A stretch of DNA of 64,000 nt from Rhizobium sp. ACO-34A. Its GTDB lineage: Bacteria; Pseudomonadota; Alphaproteobacteria; Rhizobiales; Rhizobiaceae. Position numbers and translations under genes: made by a program. The notes under the pieces are model-generated. The model worked only from the letters and a program-made list of their open reading frames with translations. It was not told the DNA's origin and did no database searches. The first letter of the stretch is position 1. Every line of letters begins with the position of its first letter. Below, one piece after another: positions 23,399-31,091 of the stretch. Where the stretch lies: the NCBI GenBank assembly GCA_002600635.1, contig CP021374.1, positions 1 to 64,000 on the forward strand, in the 5' to 3' direction.

Positions 23399-23507
23399 GC
23401 CCCTCATCCGCCTGCCGGCACCTTCTCCCCGCATGCGGGGAGAAGGGACTTGCTGTAACGCCTCGTCTCCCTCGCCCCGCTTGTGGGGAGAGGGCGGAGT
23501 GAGGGGC
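23399..23507. repeat. Rhizobial palindromic repeat with nested hairpins
   Basis: Outer arms gcccctcatccgcc and ggcggagtgaggggc pair with a one-base bulge. Inside are the perfect 24-base palindrome at 23422-23445 (arms cttctccccgca) and a second stem around 23468-23495 (ctcgcccc / ggggagag). This composition is typical of the GC-rich mosaic repeats scattered between rhizobial genes. It lies between cupin 2 and the aldehyde dehydrogenase gene. Confidence 0.75.
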
Positions 23508-23541
23508 AGGCAGCCTTTCCGATCCGCAGAATGCCAAGGAA

Positions 23542-25056
23542 ATGACTGACATGTTCAACCCAGCCGAACCCGTTTTCTACAGGCACCCCGTCTATGTTCC
23601 GGGCGAGGGCGAGCGCCATGTGGTGATCGACCCGGCGAGGCTTTCGCCCGTCGGCAGCTTTGCCGATACGACGGCCGCCGAGATGGAAACCGTACTTGCT
23701 GCCGCAACCGCCGCGCAGCGCGACTGGAAGCGGCTCGACGCGAAGACGCGCGCCACCATCCTCCATCGCGTTGCAAACCGCATCGAGGCAACCGACATGC
23801 GGCGCTGCGCGGAACTGATGTCGCGCGAGATGGGCAAGCCCTATCCAGAGGCGATCGGCGAGGTGGCGAACTGTGCAGGCGCCTTCCGTTATTTCGCCGA
23901 GATGGCCCGCGACGAGGCGGGCAAGGTCGCGGGCACGACCCAGGCCGGATCGTTCCAGCATGCGCGTTACGAGGCGCTCGGCGTCAGCGTGCATATCATG
24001 CCGTTCAACTTCCCGATCCTGCTGATGTGCTGGACAGTTGCGGCGTCGCTTGCCTCGGGTAACGCCTGCATCATCAAACCCGCTCCCGCAACGACGCTTT
24101 CCACGCTCGAATTCATGACCGTGTTCGAAGCCCTCCCGGAAGGCCTGATCGCCTGCCTTCCGGGAGGTGTCGAGCTTGCAAGCGCGCTGATCGCATCGCC
24201 GAAAACGCATGCCGTCGCCTTCACGGGTTCGGTTGCCGCCGGCAAGGCCGTGGCCATGGCCGCCGCAGCCCAGATGAAGCCCGCCGTGATCGAGGCGGGC
24301 GGTTCCGACCCGATGATCATCACGGCGAATGCGCCGCTCGATGTCGCCGCGCCCGGTGCCGTCACTGCCGCCTTTCATATGTCCGGGCAGGTCTGCACGT
24401 CTGCCGAGCGGTTTTTCGTCGTCGATGCCGTGCATGACGAATTCATCGAGAAGTTCGTCGCCGAGACAAAGCGGCTGCGCATAGGGAACGGTCTCACCCG
24501 CGCCGAAATCGGCCCGCTGGTAAGCGAAGCGGCGCGGGCCAAGGTCATCCGGCTGGTGGAAGACGCCAGGGCCAAGGGGGCCAAGGTGGTCATTGGCGGC
24601 AAGATTCCCGAAAGCGAGCCGACCGGCTGGTTCTACGAACCGACCATTCTCACCGGTTGCACACCCGACATGGCGATCATGCGGGAGGAATGCTTCGGTC
24701 CCGTTGCCGCTGTCATGCGGGTCAAGGATTTCGACGAGGCGATCGACCGCGCCAATGACAGCGAATTCGGCCTCGGCGCTTCCGTCTTCACCACGTCGCT
24801 GGAGGAAGCCATGGAGGCTGCCGACCGGCTGGAGGCGGGCATGGTCTGGGTCAACAATCCGCTGATCGATAACGATGCCCTGCCTTTTGGCGGCTGGAAG
24901 AAATCCGGCCTCGGGCGGGAGCTGTCGAAGCTTGGCCTCGACACCTTCCGGCGCTCCAAGATGGTCATCATCGACCACAAGCCGGTGGTGCAGGGCTGGT
25001 GGTATCCCTATCCGGACGACTGGTTCTACGAAGAGGGCGGGCGCAAGCACGTCTGA
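23542..25056 (+). CDS. Aldehyde dehydrogenase family protein (second in the locus)
   Basis: ALDH-superfamily enzyme of 504 residues, full length. It carries IMPFNFPILLMCWTVAASLA, AFTGSVAAGKAVA, the Glu in AVIEAGGSDPMII and the catalytic Cys in MSGQVCTSAERFFV. The segment VSVHIMPFNFPI and the EAGGSDPMI variant of the usual ELGGKSP set it apart from the ALDH genes at 13421 and 26413, so it probably takes a different aldehyde or a semialdehyde/acyl substrate. The C-terminus is extended with WWYPYPDDWFYEEGG. It is followed after 24 bases by the saccharopine-dehydrogenase-like gene. Confidence 0.9.
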   Translation: MTDMFNPAEPVFYRHPVYVPGEGERHVVIDPARLSPVGSFADTTAAEMETVLAAATAAQRDWKRLDAKTRATILHRVANRIEATDMRRCAELMSREMGKPYPEAIGEVANCAGAFRYFAEMARDEAGKVAGTTQAGSFQHARYEALGVSVHIMPFNFPILLMCWTVAASLASGNACIIKPAPATTLSTLEFMTVFEALPEGLIACLPGGVELASALIASPKTHAVAFTGSVAAGKAVAMAAAAQMKPAVIEAGGSDPMIITANAPLDVAAPGAVTAAFHMSGQVCTSAERFFVVDAVHDEFIEKFVAETKRLRIGNGLTRAEIGPLVSEAARAKVIRLVEDARAKGAKVVIGGKIPESEPTGWFYEPTILTGCTPDMAIMREECFGPVAAVMRVKDFDEAIDRANDSEFGLGASVFTTSLEEAMEAADRLEAGMVWVNNPLIDNDALPFGGWKKSGLGRELSKLGLDTFRRSKMVIIDHKPVVQGWWYPYPDDWFYEEGGRKHV

Positions 25057-25080
25057 GATATGCATGCAAAGGAAAGATCT

Positions 25081-26268
25081 ATGATTATCACCCTTCTCGG
25101 CGGCGCCGGCTTCATGGGCGCGGGCATCGCGCGCGACCTCCTCTCGGACCGCGCCATCATCGACATCAAGACCATCCGTCTTTGCGACGCCTCGCGGGAA
25201 AAGATGGAAGCGCTGGCGACTGAACTCGGCGATCCGCGCATCACACTGGTCAATCTCGATGTGACCAATGCCGAGGCACTGAATGCGGCGATTGCCGGTG
25301 CCGATCTGTGCATCAACTGCGTGCCGACCCTGCTCGGTTTCCAGATGACCATTTTCGAGGCCGCCCTCGCACTCAAGGTGCCATACATGGACCTTGGCGG
25401 CCTTGGCACGTATACCGTCAAGCAGCTTGCAGAACATGAGCGCTTCAAGGCGGCCGGCGTGCCCGCCGTCATTGGCTGCGGTGCCGATCCGGGCATGTCG
25501 AACGTCATCTGCCGGGCCGTGGCCGATGAACTGGACGAGATCGACCGGATCAACCTCTACTGGGCCGCAGAACTGGTAGGGGACGAAAACCCGGTGCTGG
25601 TGCCCCCTTACAGCGTCTCGACGGTGCTTGCCGAATACGCCCATCCGAGCACCCAGTTTTATGACGGCAGGCATGTGGAATGCGCGCCGATGAGCGGCAG
25701 CGAATTCCTCGACCTGCCGGAGCCGTGGGGGCGTTGCGAATTCATGCATTCACCCCATTCCGAACAGCTCACCGTTCCGCTTGCCGACGGCATCCGCGAG
25801 AAGGGCATCCGCGAATTTTCGTGGAAGCTGCATCTGCCGCATCGCGAGCATGAGGCTTGGGTCGGCCTGGTCAAGGCTGGCTTCGGCGACTTCGACGAGC
25901 CGGTCGAGATCGGTGGCGTCAAGGTGAAGCCGCTCGATGTTCTCAACAAGGTGATCGAGCGCAACATCCGCAAAAACGCCGACAGGATCCCGACGCAGGA
26001 CAGTCACGAAATCCATTTCGCCATCGGCCAAGGTCGCAAGGATGGTGTCGAACGCATTGTCCGCGTCGAAGTCACGGTTTCGCCCGATGACATGTATGGT
26101 CCCTATGTCGATGCCTGCACGTCGATGAATGGCTCGATTGCGGCGCAGCTCATCCTTGCCTTGCCGAAAAAGCCGGGCGTTCACGCGCCGGAAAGCTATT
26201 TCGACGTGGCCACCTATTTCCCCGAGCTGGAGAAGCGGAAATTCCTTATCGCCAAATTCGTCGAGTGA
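25081..26268 (+). CDS. Saccharopine dehydrogenase-like NAD(P)-dependent oxidoreductase
   Basis: An enzyme of 395 residues. The N-terminal Rossmann motif reads MIITLLGGAGFMGAGIARDL and the family segment is INCVPTLLGFQMTIFEAALA, then PYMDLGG and AVIGCGADPGMSNVICRAVA. The family includes saccharopine reductase, lysine 6-dehydrogenase, homospermidine synthase-like and carboxy(nor)spermidine dehydrogenases, all acting on C-N bonds of amines or amino acids. That fits a polyamine-type transport operon; which reaction it performs is open. AAAGGA lies about 7 bases before ATG 25081. It is the last gene of the operon, with a bidirectional terminator 64 bases downstream. Confidence 0.88.
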   Translation: MIITLLGGAGFMGAGIARDLLSDRAIIDIKTIRLCDASREKMEALATELGDPRITLVNLDVTNAEALNAAIAGADLCINCVPTLLGFQMTIFEAALALKVPYMDLGGLGTYTVKQLAEHERFKAAGVPAVIGCGADPGMSNVICRAVADELDEIDRINLYWAAELVGDENPVLVPPYSVSTVLAEYAHPSTQFYDGRHVECAPMSGSEFLDLPEPWGRCEFMHSPHSEQLTVPLADGIREKGIREFSWKLHLPHREHEAWVGLVKAGFGDFDEPVEIGGVKVKPLDVLNKVIERNIRKNADRIPTQDSHEIHFAIGQGRKDGVERIVRVEVTVSPDDMYGPYVDACTSMNGSIAAQLILALPKKPGVHAPESYFDVATYFPELEKRKFLIAKFVE

Positions 26269-26331
26269 CGGGTCGGGCGTGATAGCAAGCTGGTAGAGGC
26301 TACACCTGCCTCGTGCTGACGGTTCATAAAA

Positions 26332-26360
26332 AGACCCGGGCTTTCATGAAGCCCGGGTCT
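26332..26360. terminator. Bidirectional terminator
   Basis: A 12-base perfect stem (agacccgggctt and its complement) around a 5-base loop. A TAAAAA run on the left serves as T-tract for the minus strand, and acatgtttta follows on the plus strand. It lies between convergent operons ending at 26268 and 26413. Confidence 0.85.
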
Positions 26361-26412
26361 ACATGTTTTATCGATAGCGCAGCGATTTGTGGACAGCTGC
26401 CGGGTGCCGGCC

Positions 26413-27861
26413 TCAGCCGGCGATCAGCTTGACTTCCATGAAGTCTTCGAGACCCCACTTGCCGCCTTCACGACCGATGCCCGACTGCTTGTAGCCGCCG
26501 AAGGGCATGCCCGGCGCGCGGGATGTGCCGTTGATCTGCACCATGCCGGCGCGCAGCTTGCGGGCGACGCGCTGGGCGCGTTCCGGCGAACCGGTCTGGA
26601 TGTAGGCGGCAAGACCGTATTCGGTGTCGTTGGCGATGCGAATAGCATCTTCCTCTGTATCGAAGGGGATCATGACCAGCACCGGTCCGAAAACCTCCTC
26701 GCGGGCAATCGCCATGTCATTGTTGACGCCGGCGAAGATGGTCGGGCGGACGAAATAGCCGCGGTTGAAGCCTTCGGGACGGCCAAGGCCGCCGAGGACC
26801 GGCTTTGCGCCTTCGGCAATGCCCTTCTCGATCATGCCCTGTACCTTCTCGAACTGTGCGCCGGAAGAAAGCGGGCCGATGTGATCGCCTTCCTTGGCCG
26901 GATCGTCGACGATGACCTGTGCGCCAGCCTTGGCGGCAATCTCGACCGCTGCGTCATAGACGGAACGCTCGACCAGCATGCGGGTCGGTGCGTTGCAGGA
27001 CTGTCCGGTGTTTTCGAAGCAATGCCTGACGCCGCGCTCGATGGCTGCGGCGAGATCGACGTCGGCGAAGACGATGTTCGGCGACTTGCCGCCGAGTTCG
27101 AGCGATACCCGCTTCACGGTGGATGCGGAGGCGCGGGAAACGGCGGCACCAGCGCGGGTGGAGCCGGTGAATGACATCATGTCCACGTCAGGATGGTTGG
27201 AGAGCGCTTCGCCAACCACTGCACCCTCGCCGTTGACGAGGTTGAAGACACCGGCGGGGAAACCCGCTTCGTCCATGAATTCGGCAAACAGCATTGCCGA
27301 CATCGGCGCGATTTCGGACGGCTTCAGCACTACGGTGCAGCCGACGGCAAGCGCCGGGATGACCTTCAGCGCGATCTGGTTCATCGGCCAGTTCCACGGG
27401 GTGATGAGGCCGCAGACGCCGATGGCTTCATGCACGATCCGCTGGTTCGGGCGGCTTTCGTCCGGCAGGGATTCCCATTCGTAAGACTTGAATGCCTTGA
27501 TGAAAGCCTTCAGGTGGAAAGTGCCCGAGACGGCCTGGGATTCGCGCGAAAGCTTGATCGGCGCACCCATTTCGGCGGTGATCGCCTCGGCCATTTCTTC
27601 CATGCGGCGCTCATAGATGGCGACCAGCTTCTCCAGATAGGCGAGCCGTTCGTCGCGGCTGGTGTTGTTCCAGCCGTCGAATGCCTTGCGTGCGGCTGCA
27701 ACTGCCCGGTCGATATCGCCCGCAGTGCCGCCGGAAATGACGGCATAGGCTTCTTCGTTCGCCGGATTGATGACGTCGATCCGCGTTCCGCCAGCCGGAG
27801 CGACCCAGGCGCCATCGATATAGAAGTTGAGCTTTTCGATCAGTGTCTTGTTCTGCAGCAT
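26413..27861 (-). CDS. Aldehyde dehydrogenase family protein (third)
   Basis: ALDH enzyme of 482 residues. It shows GVCGLITPWNWPMNQIALKV, FTGSTRAGAAVS, VSLELGGKSPNIVF and the catalytic Cys in NTGQSCNAPTRMLVER. The NTGQSCNAP loop is typical of the general aldehyde dehydrogenases found in many proteobacterial catabolic operons. Last gene of the minus-strand set that starts with the TetR gene at 33193; 47 bases separate it from the cyclodeaminase-family gene. It would oxidise an aldehyde released by the aminotransferase or the demethylase, possibly a semialdehyde or formaldehyde adduct. The frame is open upstream to 28173, but MLQNKTLIEK at 27861 is the natural start. Confidence 0.92.
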   Translation of the reverse strand: MLQNKTLIEKLNFYIDGAWVAPAGGTRIDVINPANEEAYAVISGGTAGDIDRAVAAARKAFDGWNNTSRDERLAYLEKLVAIYERRMEEMAEAITAEMGAPIKLSRESQAVSGTFHLKAFIKAFKSYEWESLPDESRPNQRIVHEAIGVCGLITPWNWPMNQIALKVIPALAVGCTVVLKPSEIAPMSAMLFAEFMDEAGFPAGVFNLVNGEGAVVGEALSNHPDVDMMSFTGSTRAGAAVSRASASTVKRVSLELGGKSPNIVFADVDLAAAIERGVRHCFENTGQSCNAPTRMLVERSVYDAAVEIAAKAGAQVIVDDPAKEGDHIGPLSSGAQFEKVQGMIEKGIAEGAKPVLGGLGRPEGFNRGYFVRPTIFAGVNNDMAIAREEVFGPVLVMIPFDTEEDAIRIANDTEYGLAAYIQTGSPERAQRVARKLRAGMVQINGTSRAPGMPFGGYKQSGIGREGGKWGLEDFMEVKLIAG

Positions 27862-27908
27862 GGGGGCATCCTGACTGATGGTAGATTTGAAAGGTGGGTG
27901 GGCATTCC

Positions 27909-28862
27909 TTACAGGCCCGCGACGTGCCGGGCCAGCAATTCCTGCGCCGTGAAGAGATCGAGATGGGCACCGCCGGCATTCTTGAACAGTGTTATGCCAT
28001 TCCCGGATAGATAGGATTTCGCGTCGTCTCTGCAAAGGTCGAAAAGATCCGCCTTTATGTCGTCCCAGGCCATCAGGCCTTTTTCGATCGACTGGACGAA
28101 TTCTCCGCAATCCCTGCAGGTTTCCCGGCTGTCGGTGTAGAGTTCCGCCCGGCGGATGGTGTCGTCGTCGCATTCGCGCATGTCTGGCCGCCAGCTACCG
28201 ATCAGGTTGACGTGACTGCCCGGCTTCAACAACGCGCCGCGAACGAGCGGTTCGGTCGCCATGGTGGCGCTGACCACGATATCGGCGATTGGCAAAGCGT
28301 TGGCCAGATCGGGAGCAGCGGCGATAGTCGCGTTGCCGAAGGAGAGCGACGCAGCGAGCCTTTCGGCCTTCTCCATGGTGCGGTTCCAGATCAGCACCCG
28401 CTCAAGACCGGGGCGGACCGCAAGTGCCGCCTCCATCACATGCGGGGCAAGGGCGCCTGCACCCAGAACGAGAAGCGTGCGTGCATCCGGCGATGCGAGG
28501 AAGTCGATACCGAGTGCGGTGTCCGCGGCCGTCTTGCGCAGGGTTAGCGCAGTGCCGTCGGCGACCAGAGCCGGCGTCCCGTTCGTCGGATCGAAGCAGA
28601 CATAGAGACCCTGATTGGCAGGACGGGCGGGATGTCCTGAGGGGTTCTCGGGAAAGACAGTGACCAGCTTCACGCCGATCAGCCCATCCTTCTGCCAGGC
28701 GGGCAGGGTAATGAAGGCACGTTTCGGATCGCCATCTGCAGGCTCTGAAAGAATGGCCTCGCCGGCGGAATAGACCGGGTTCCGGTGCGCTTTCTTCAAG
28801 GCCTCGACCAGCGAGGGATAGTCGAGCAGGCGATGAACGTCTTCACCGGAGATCATCTGCAT
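27909..28862 (-). CDS. Ornithine cyclodeaminase/mu-crystallin family protein
   Basis: A Rossmann-fold NAD(P)-dependent enzyme of 317 residues. Family hallmarks are LPAWQKDGLIGVKLVTVFPE near the N-terminus, TALRTLRKTAADTALG-like ALTLRKTAADTALGIDFL, the dinucleotide site LLVLGAGALAPHVMEAAL, and NLIGSWRPDMRECDDDTIRR. Members include ornithine cyclodeaminase, ketimine reductase, pyrroline-2-carboxylate reductase and alanine dehydrogenase. Next to an N-demethylase-like flavoprotein and an aminotransferase, a cyclic imine/imino-acid reductase role is attractive; that is inference. The gene lies 38 bases after the flavoprotein gene. Confidence 0.88.
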   Translation of the reverse strand: MQMISGEDVHRLLDYPSLVEALKKAHRNPVYSAGEAILSEPADGDPKRAFITLPAWQKDGLIGVKLVTVFPENPSGHPARPANQGLYVCFDPTNGTPALVADGTALTLRKTAADTALGIDFLASPDARTLLVLGAGALAPHVMEAALAVRPGLERVLIWNRTMEKAERLAASLSFGNATIAAAPDLANALPIADIVVSATMATEPLVRGALLKPGSHVNLIGSWRPDMRECDDDTIRRAELYTDSRETCRDCGEFVQSIEKGLMAWDDIKADLFDLCRDDAKSYLSGNGITLFKNAGGAHLDLFTAQELLARHVAGL

Positions 28863-28900
28863 GTTCGCGCTCCCATATTGCCCGTATCCGGTTCCTGAGT

Positions 28901-30970
28901 TCAGAACGGTACGCAGAGGCGGAAGGCCTCGAACATGGCCGCGTGCACGTTGCGGCTCGCGACCGCATCGCCGATCCGGTAGAGTTCATAGCCGGAACCG
29001 GCCGCATCGTATGGCTGGCGTTTTGCCGCCATCAGGGCCGCATTATCTGTCACGCCGGCATTGCGGGACCCCTCGACAAGCGACTGGAACACTTCGTCTA
29101 GCGGTGCGGTTCCGTGATCCACCACAACGGCGGCGGCCTCGATTTCCAGCGGTTCATCCGTCAGTTCGTGATGGAAGAGTGCTCTCAGCCGGTTGTTGCT
29201 GCCACGGGTGACGGCGACGAGACGGTGGTCGAATGTGATGTCTATCCCGGCCTGCTTGAACTGCTTGCGATAGACGGCGCGTGTCGAATATTCGACCTCC
29301 TGCGCCAGTACCTCGTCCATGGTCACATAACTGATGGCCGCGCCGTTTTCGGCAAGCTGCAGCGCCGTGGCTGCGCTTTCGTGGCGGCCGGTGCCGTCGT
29401 AAAAGAGTACGTCTCCGGTCATCGGGGTCGAGCTGCCCAGCACGTCCCAGACGTTCAGACAGTGTTCCCCGCCATCGAGCCAGTCGAGATCGGGCAGTCC
29501 GCCGGTTGCCACCAGAACGATATCGGGGCTTTCCGCCTCGACCTCTTCGGCTCCGGCATAGACGTTGAAGCGGACATCGACACCGAGACGGGCAAGCTCC
29601 TGTTCGCGCCAGCCGACGATGGCCAGAAGATCGCGACGCCAGATGGCGCGGGCTGCCAGCAGCAACTGTCCGCCGAGCTGGCCGGATGCCTCGAACAGCA
29701 CGACTGAATGGCCCCGTTCTGCGCAGATCCGTGCAGCCTCGAGACCGGCCGGACCGCCACCGACGATGACGACCTTCTTCTTCTCACCGGTGGTCGGCTC
29801 GATCACCTGTGGCAGCAGCGTCTCGCGGCCGGAGGCCGGGTTATGGATGCAGTTCGCCTTCTTGTGCATGCAGTAGGATGCGCCGACGCAAGGCCGGATG
29901 CGGTCTTCCTCCCCGCGCATCAGCTTGTTGACGATCTGCGGATCGGCCATATGCGCCCGTGTCATCGCCACCATGTCGACAAGGCCTTCGCGGACGGCAT
30001 GACGGGCGGTCGCGAGATCGGCGATGCGGGCAGCATGGAATACGGGCAGCTTGGTGTGCTGGCGGAATGCGCCGACCCGTTCGAGGAAGGGACCGAGCGG
30101 AACCGACATGCCGGGCATGTTCTGCTCCGCAAGCGCAATCACAGTATCCATGCGTCCGAAGATGCAGTTGAAGTAATCGACGAGGCCTTCCCGTTCGAAG
30201 ATTTCCGCGATCCTCAGGCAGTCCTCGAAATTCAACCCGTCCTCGATGGCTTCATCGATGACGAAACGGATGCCGAGCAACATGTGATCAGGCAGGTTGC
30301 GGCGGATTTCCTCATGCACCATTAGGCCGAAGCGAACCCGGTTTTCCAGCGACCCGCCGAAGCGGTCCTGGCGGAAATTGGTGCGCGGCGAGAAGAACTG
30401 GCCGATCAGATGGCCGCCGGTCAGGGTTTCCAGACCGTCCAGTCCACCTTCGCGACAACGTCTGGCTGCCTCGCCATAGGCCTTCACCACGCGGGCGATA
30501 TCGTGTTCGTCCATTTCGCGGGAAAATGCCCGGTGCTGGGTTTCGCGCGAGCGGGAGGGTGCCATTGCCGGAAGCCAGTTGAGCACGGTCGCATCGGCGC
30601 GGCGGCCGAGATGCGAGATCTGGCACATGATCGCGGCCCCCTGCGCATGGATGCGCTCGGAAAACTGCTGAAGGTGGGGAATGATGTCGTCGGTCGCCAT
30701 GTTGAGCTGCCCGGCGCCGCCCCAACTCGAGTCATTATCGACCATGGATGAGCCACCGAACATGGTCAGCGCCAGTCCGCCCTTCGCCTTTTCCTCATGA
30801 TAGCGCTGGTAGCGCTCCAGCGGCATGCCGCCCTCTTCCAGAAACGGCGCATGGCTGGTGCTCATGACGCGGTTCTTCAGAACCAGTGACTTGATGGTCA
30901 GCGGCTGCAGCAGCGGATCGAGGCGTCGGCCTTCGGAGATGGTTCTGGACATTGCGGCATCGGCATTCAT
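28901..30970 (-). CDS. NADH:flavin oxidoreductase, trimethylamine dehydrogenase/N-demethylase-like
   Basis: A two-part enzyme of 689 residues. The N-terminal half is an old-yellow-enzyme TIM barrel binding FMN (LQPLTIKSLVLKNRVMSTSH, LTGGHLIGQFFSPRTNFRQD, VDMVAMTRAHMADPQIVNKL). A Cys cluster follows (CVGASYCMHKKANCIHNPAS), then a C-terminal FAD/NAD(P) domain (KKVVIVGGGPAGLEAARICA). This layout is shared by 2,4-dienoyl-CoA reductase, trimethylamine dehydrogenase and N-methylproline (stachydrine pathway) demethylases. The Cys spacing here (C-x5-C-x6-C) is wider than the C-x2-C-x3-C of dienoyl-CoA reductase and, from memory, closer to the demethylase branch. With a BetI-like regulator and amine enzymes in the operon, N-demethylation of a betaine-like compound is the best guess. 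Confidence 0.87.
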   Translation of the reverse strand: MNADAAMSRTISEGRRLDPLLQPLTIKSLVLKNRVMSTSHAPFLEEGGMPLERYQRYHEEKAKGGLALTMFGGSSMVDNDSSWGGAGQLNMATDDIIPHLQQFSERIHAQGAAIMCQISHLGRRADATVLNWLPAMAPSRSRETQHRAFSREMDEHDIARVVKAYGEAARRCREGGLDGLETLTGGHLIGQFFSPRTNFRQDRFGGSLENRVRFGLMVHEEIRRNLPDHMLLGIRFVIDEAIEDGLNFEDCLRIAEIFEREGLVDYFNCIFGRMDTVIALAEQNMPGMSVPLGPFLERVGAFRQHTKLPVFHAARIADLATARHAVREGLVDMVAMTRAHMADPQIVNKLMRGEEDRIRPCVGASYCMHKKANCIHNPASGRETLLPQVIEPTTGEKKKVVIVGGGPAGLEAARICAERGHSVVLFEASGQLGGQLLLAARAIWRRDLLAIVGWREQELARLGVDVRFNVYAGAEEVEAESPDIVLVATGGLPDLDWLDGGEHCLNVWDVLGSSTPMTGDVLFYDGTGRHESAATALQLAENGAAISYVTMDEVLAQEVEYSTRAVYRKQFKQAGIDITFDHRLVAVTRGSNNRLRALFHHELTDEPLEIEAAAVVVDHGTAPLDEVFQSLVEGSRNAGVTDNAALMAAKRQPYDAAGSGYELYRIGDAVASRNVHAAMFEAFRLCVPF

Positions 30971-31047
30971 GGCTTGCGAACCTCACCGTTCGACCTTGCT
31001 TGCTGCTCTGCGGGCATTTCTTGGCACAGCGGCAGCCTTGAAAGCGG

Positions 31048-31080
31048 GAAAGGCGCGGGACATTGATGCCCGCGCCTTTC
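31048..31080 (-). other. Intra-operon hairpin (attenuator-like)
   Basis: A 12-base perfect stem (gaaaggcgcggg and complement) with a 9-base loop in the 121-base gap between the aminotransferase stop and the flavoprotein start. On the minus strand there is no T-tract downstream. It may lower expression of the last three genes relative to the aminotransferase. Confidence 0.65.
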
Positions 31081-31091
31081 TCATTGTGGTG

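Noticed and set aside
22906..23507. The two repeats as an insertion sequence or CRISPR remnant
   Set aside because: They encode no transposase and have no regular repeat-spacer pattern; their internal palindromes match known rhizobial mosaic elements.
23404..25749. Minus-strand frame of 781 codons opposite the ALDH and saccharopine-dehydrogenase-like genes
   Set aside because: Spans two well-defined enzymes and a palindromic repeat on the other strand; composition (His/Arg/Gly/Asp-rich) is typical of a codon shadow.
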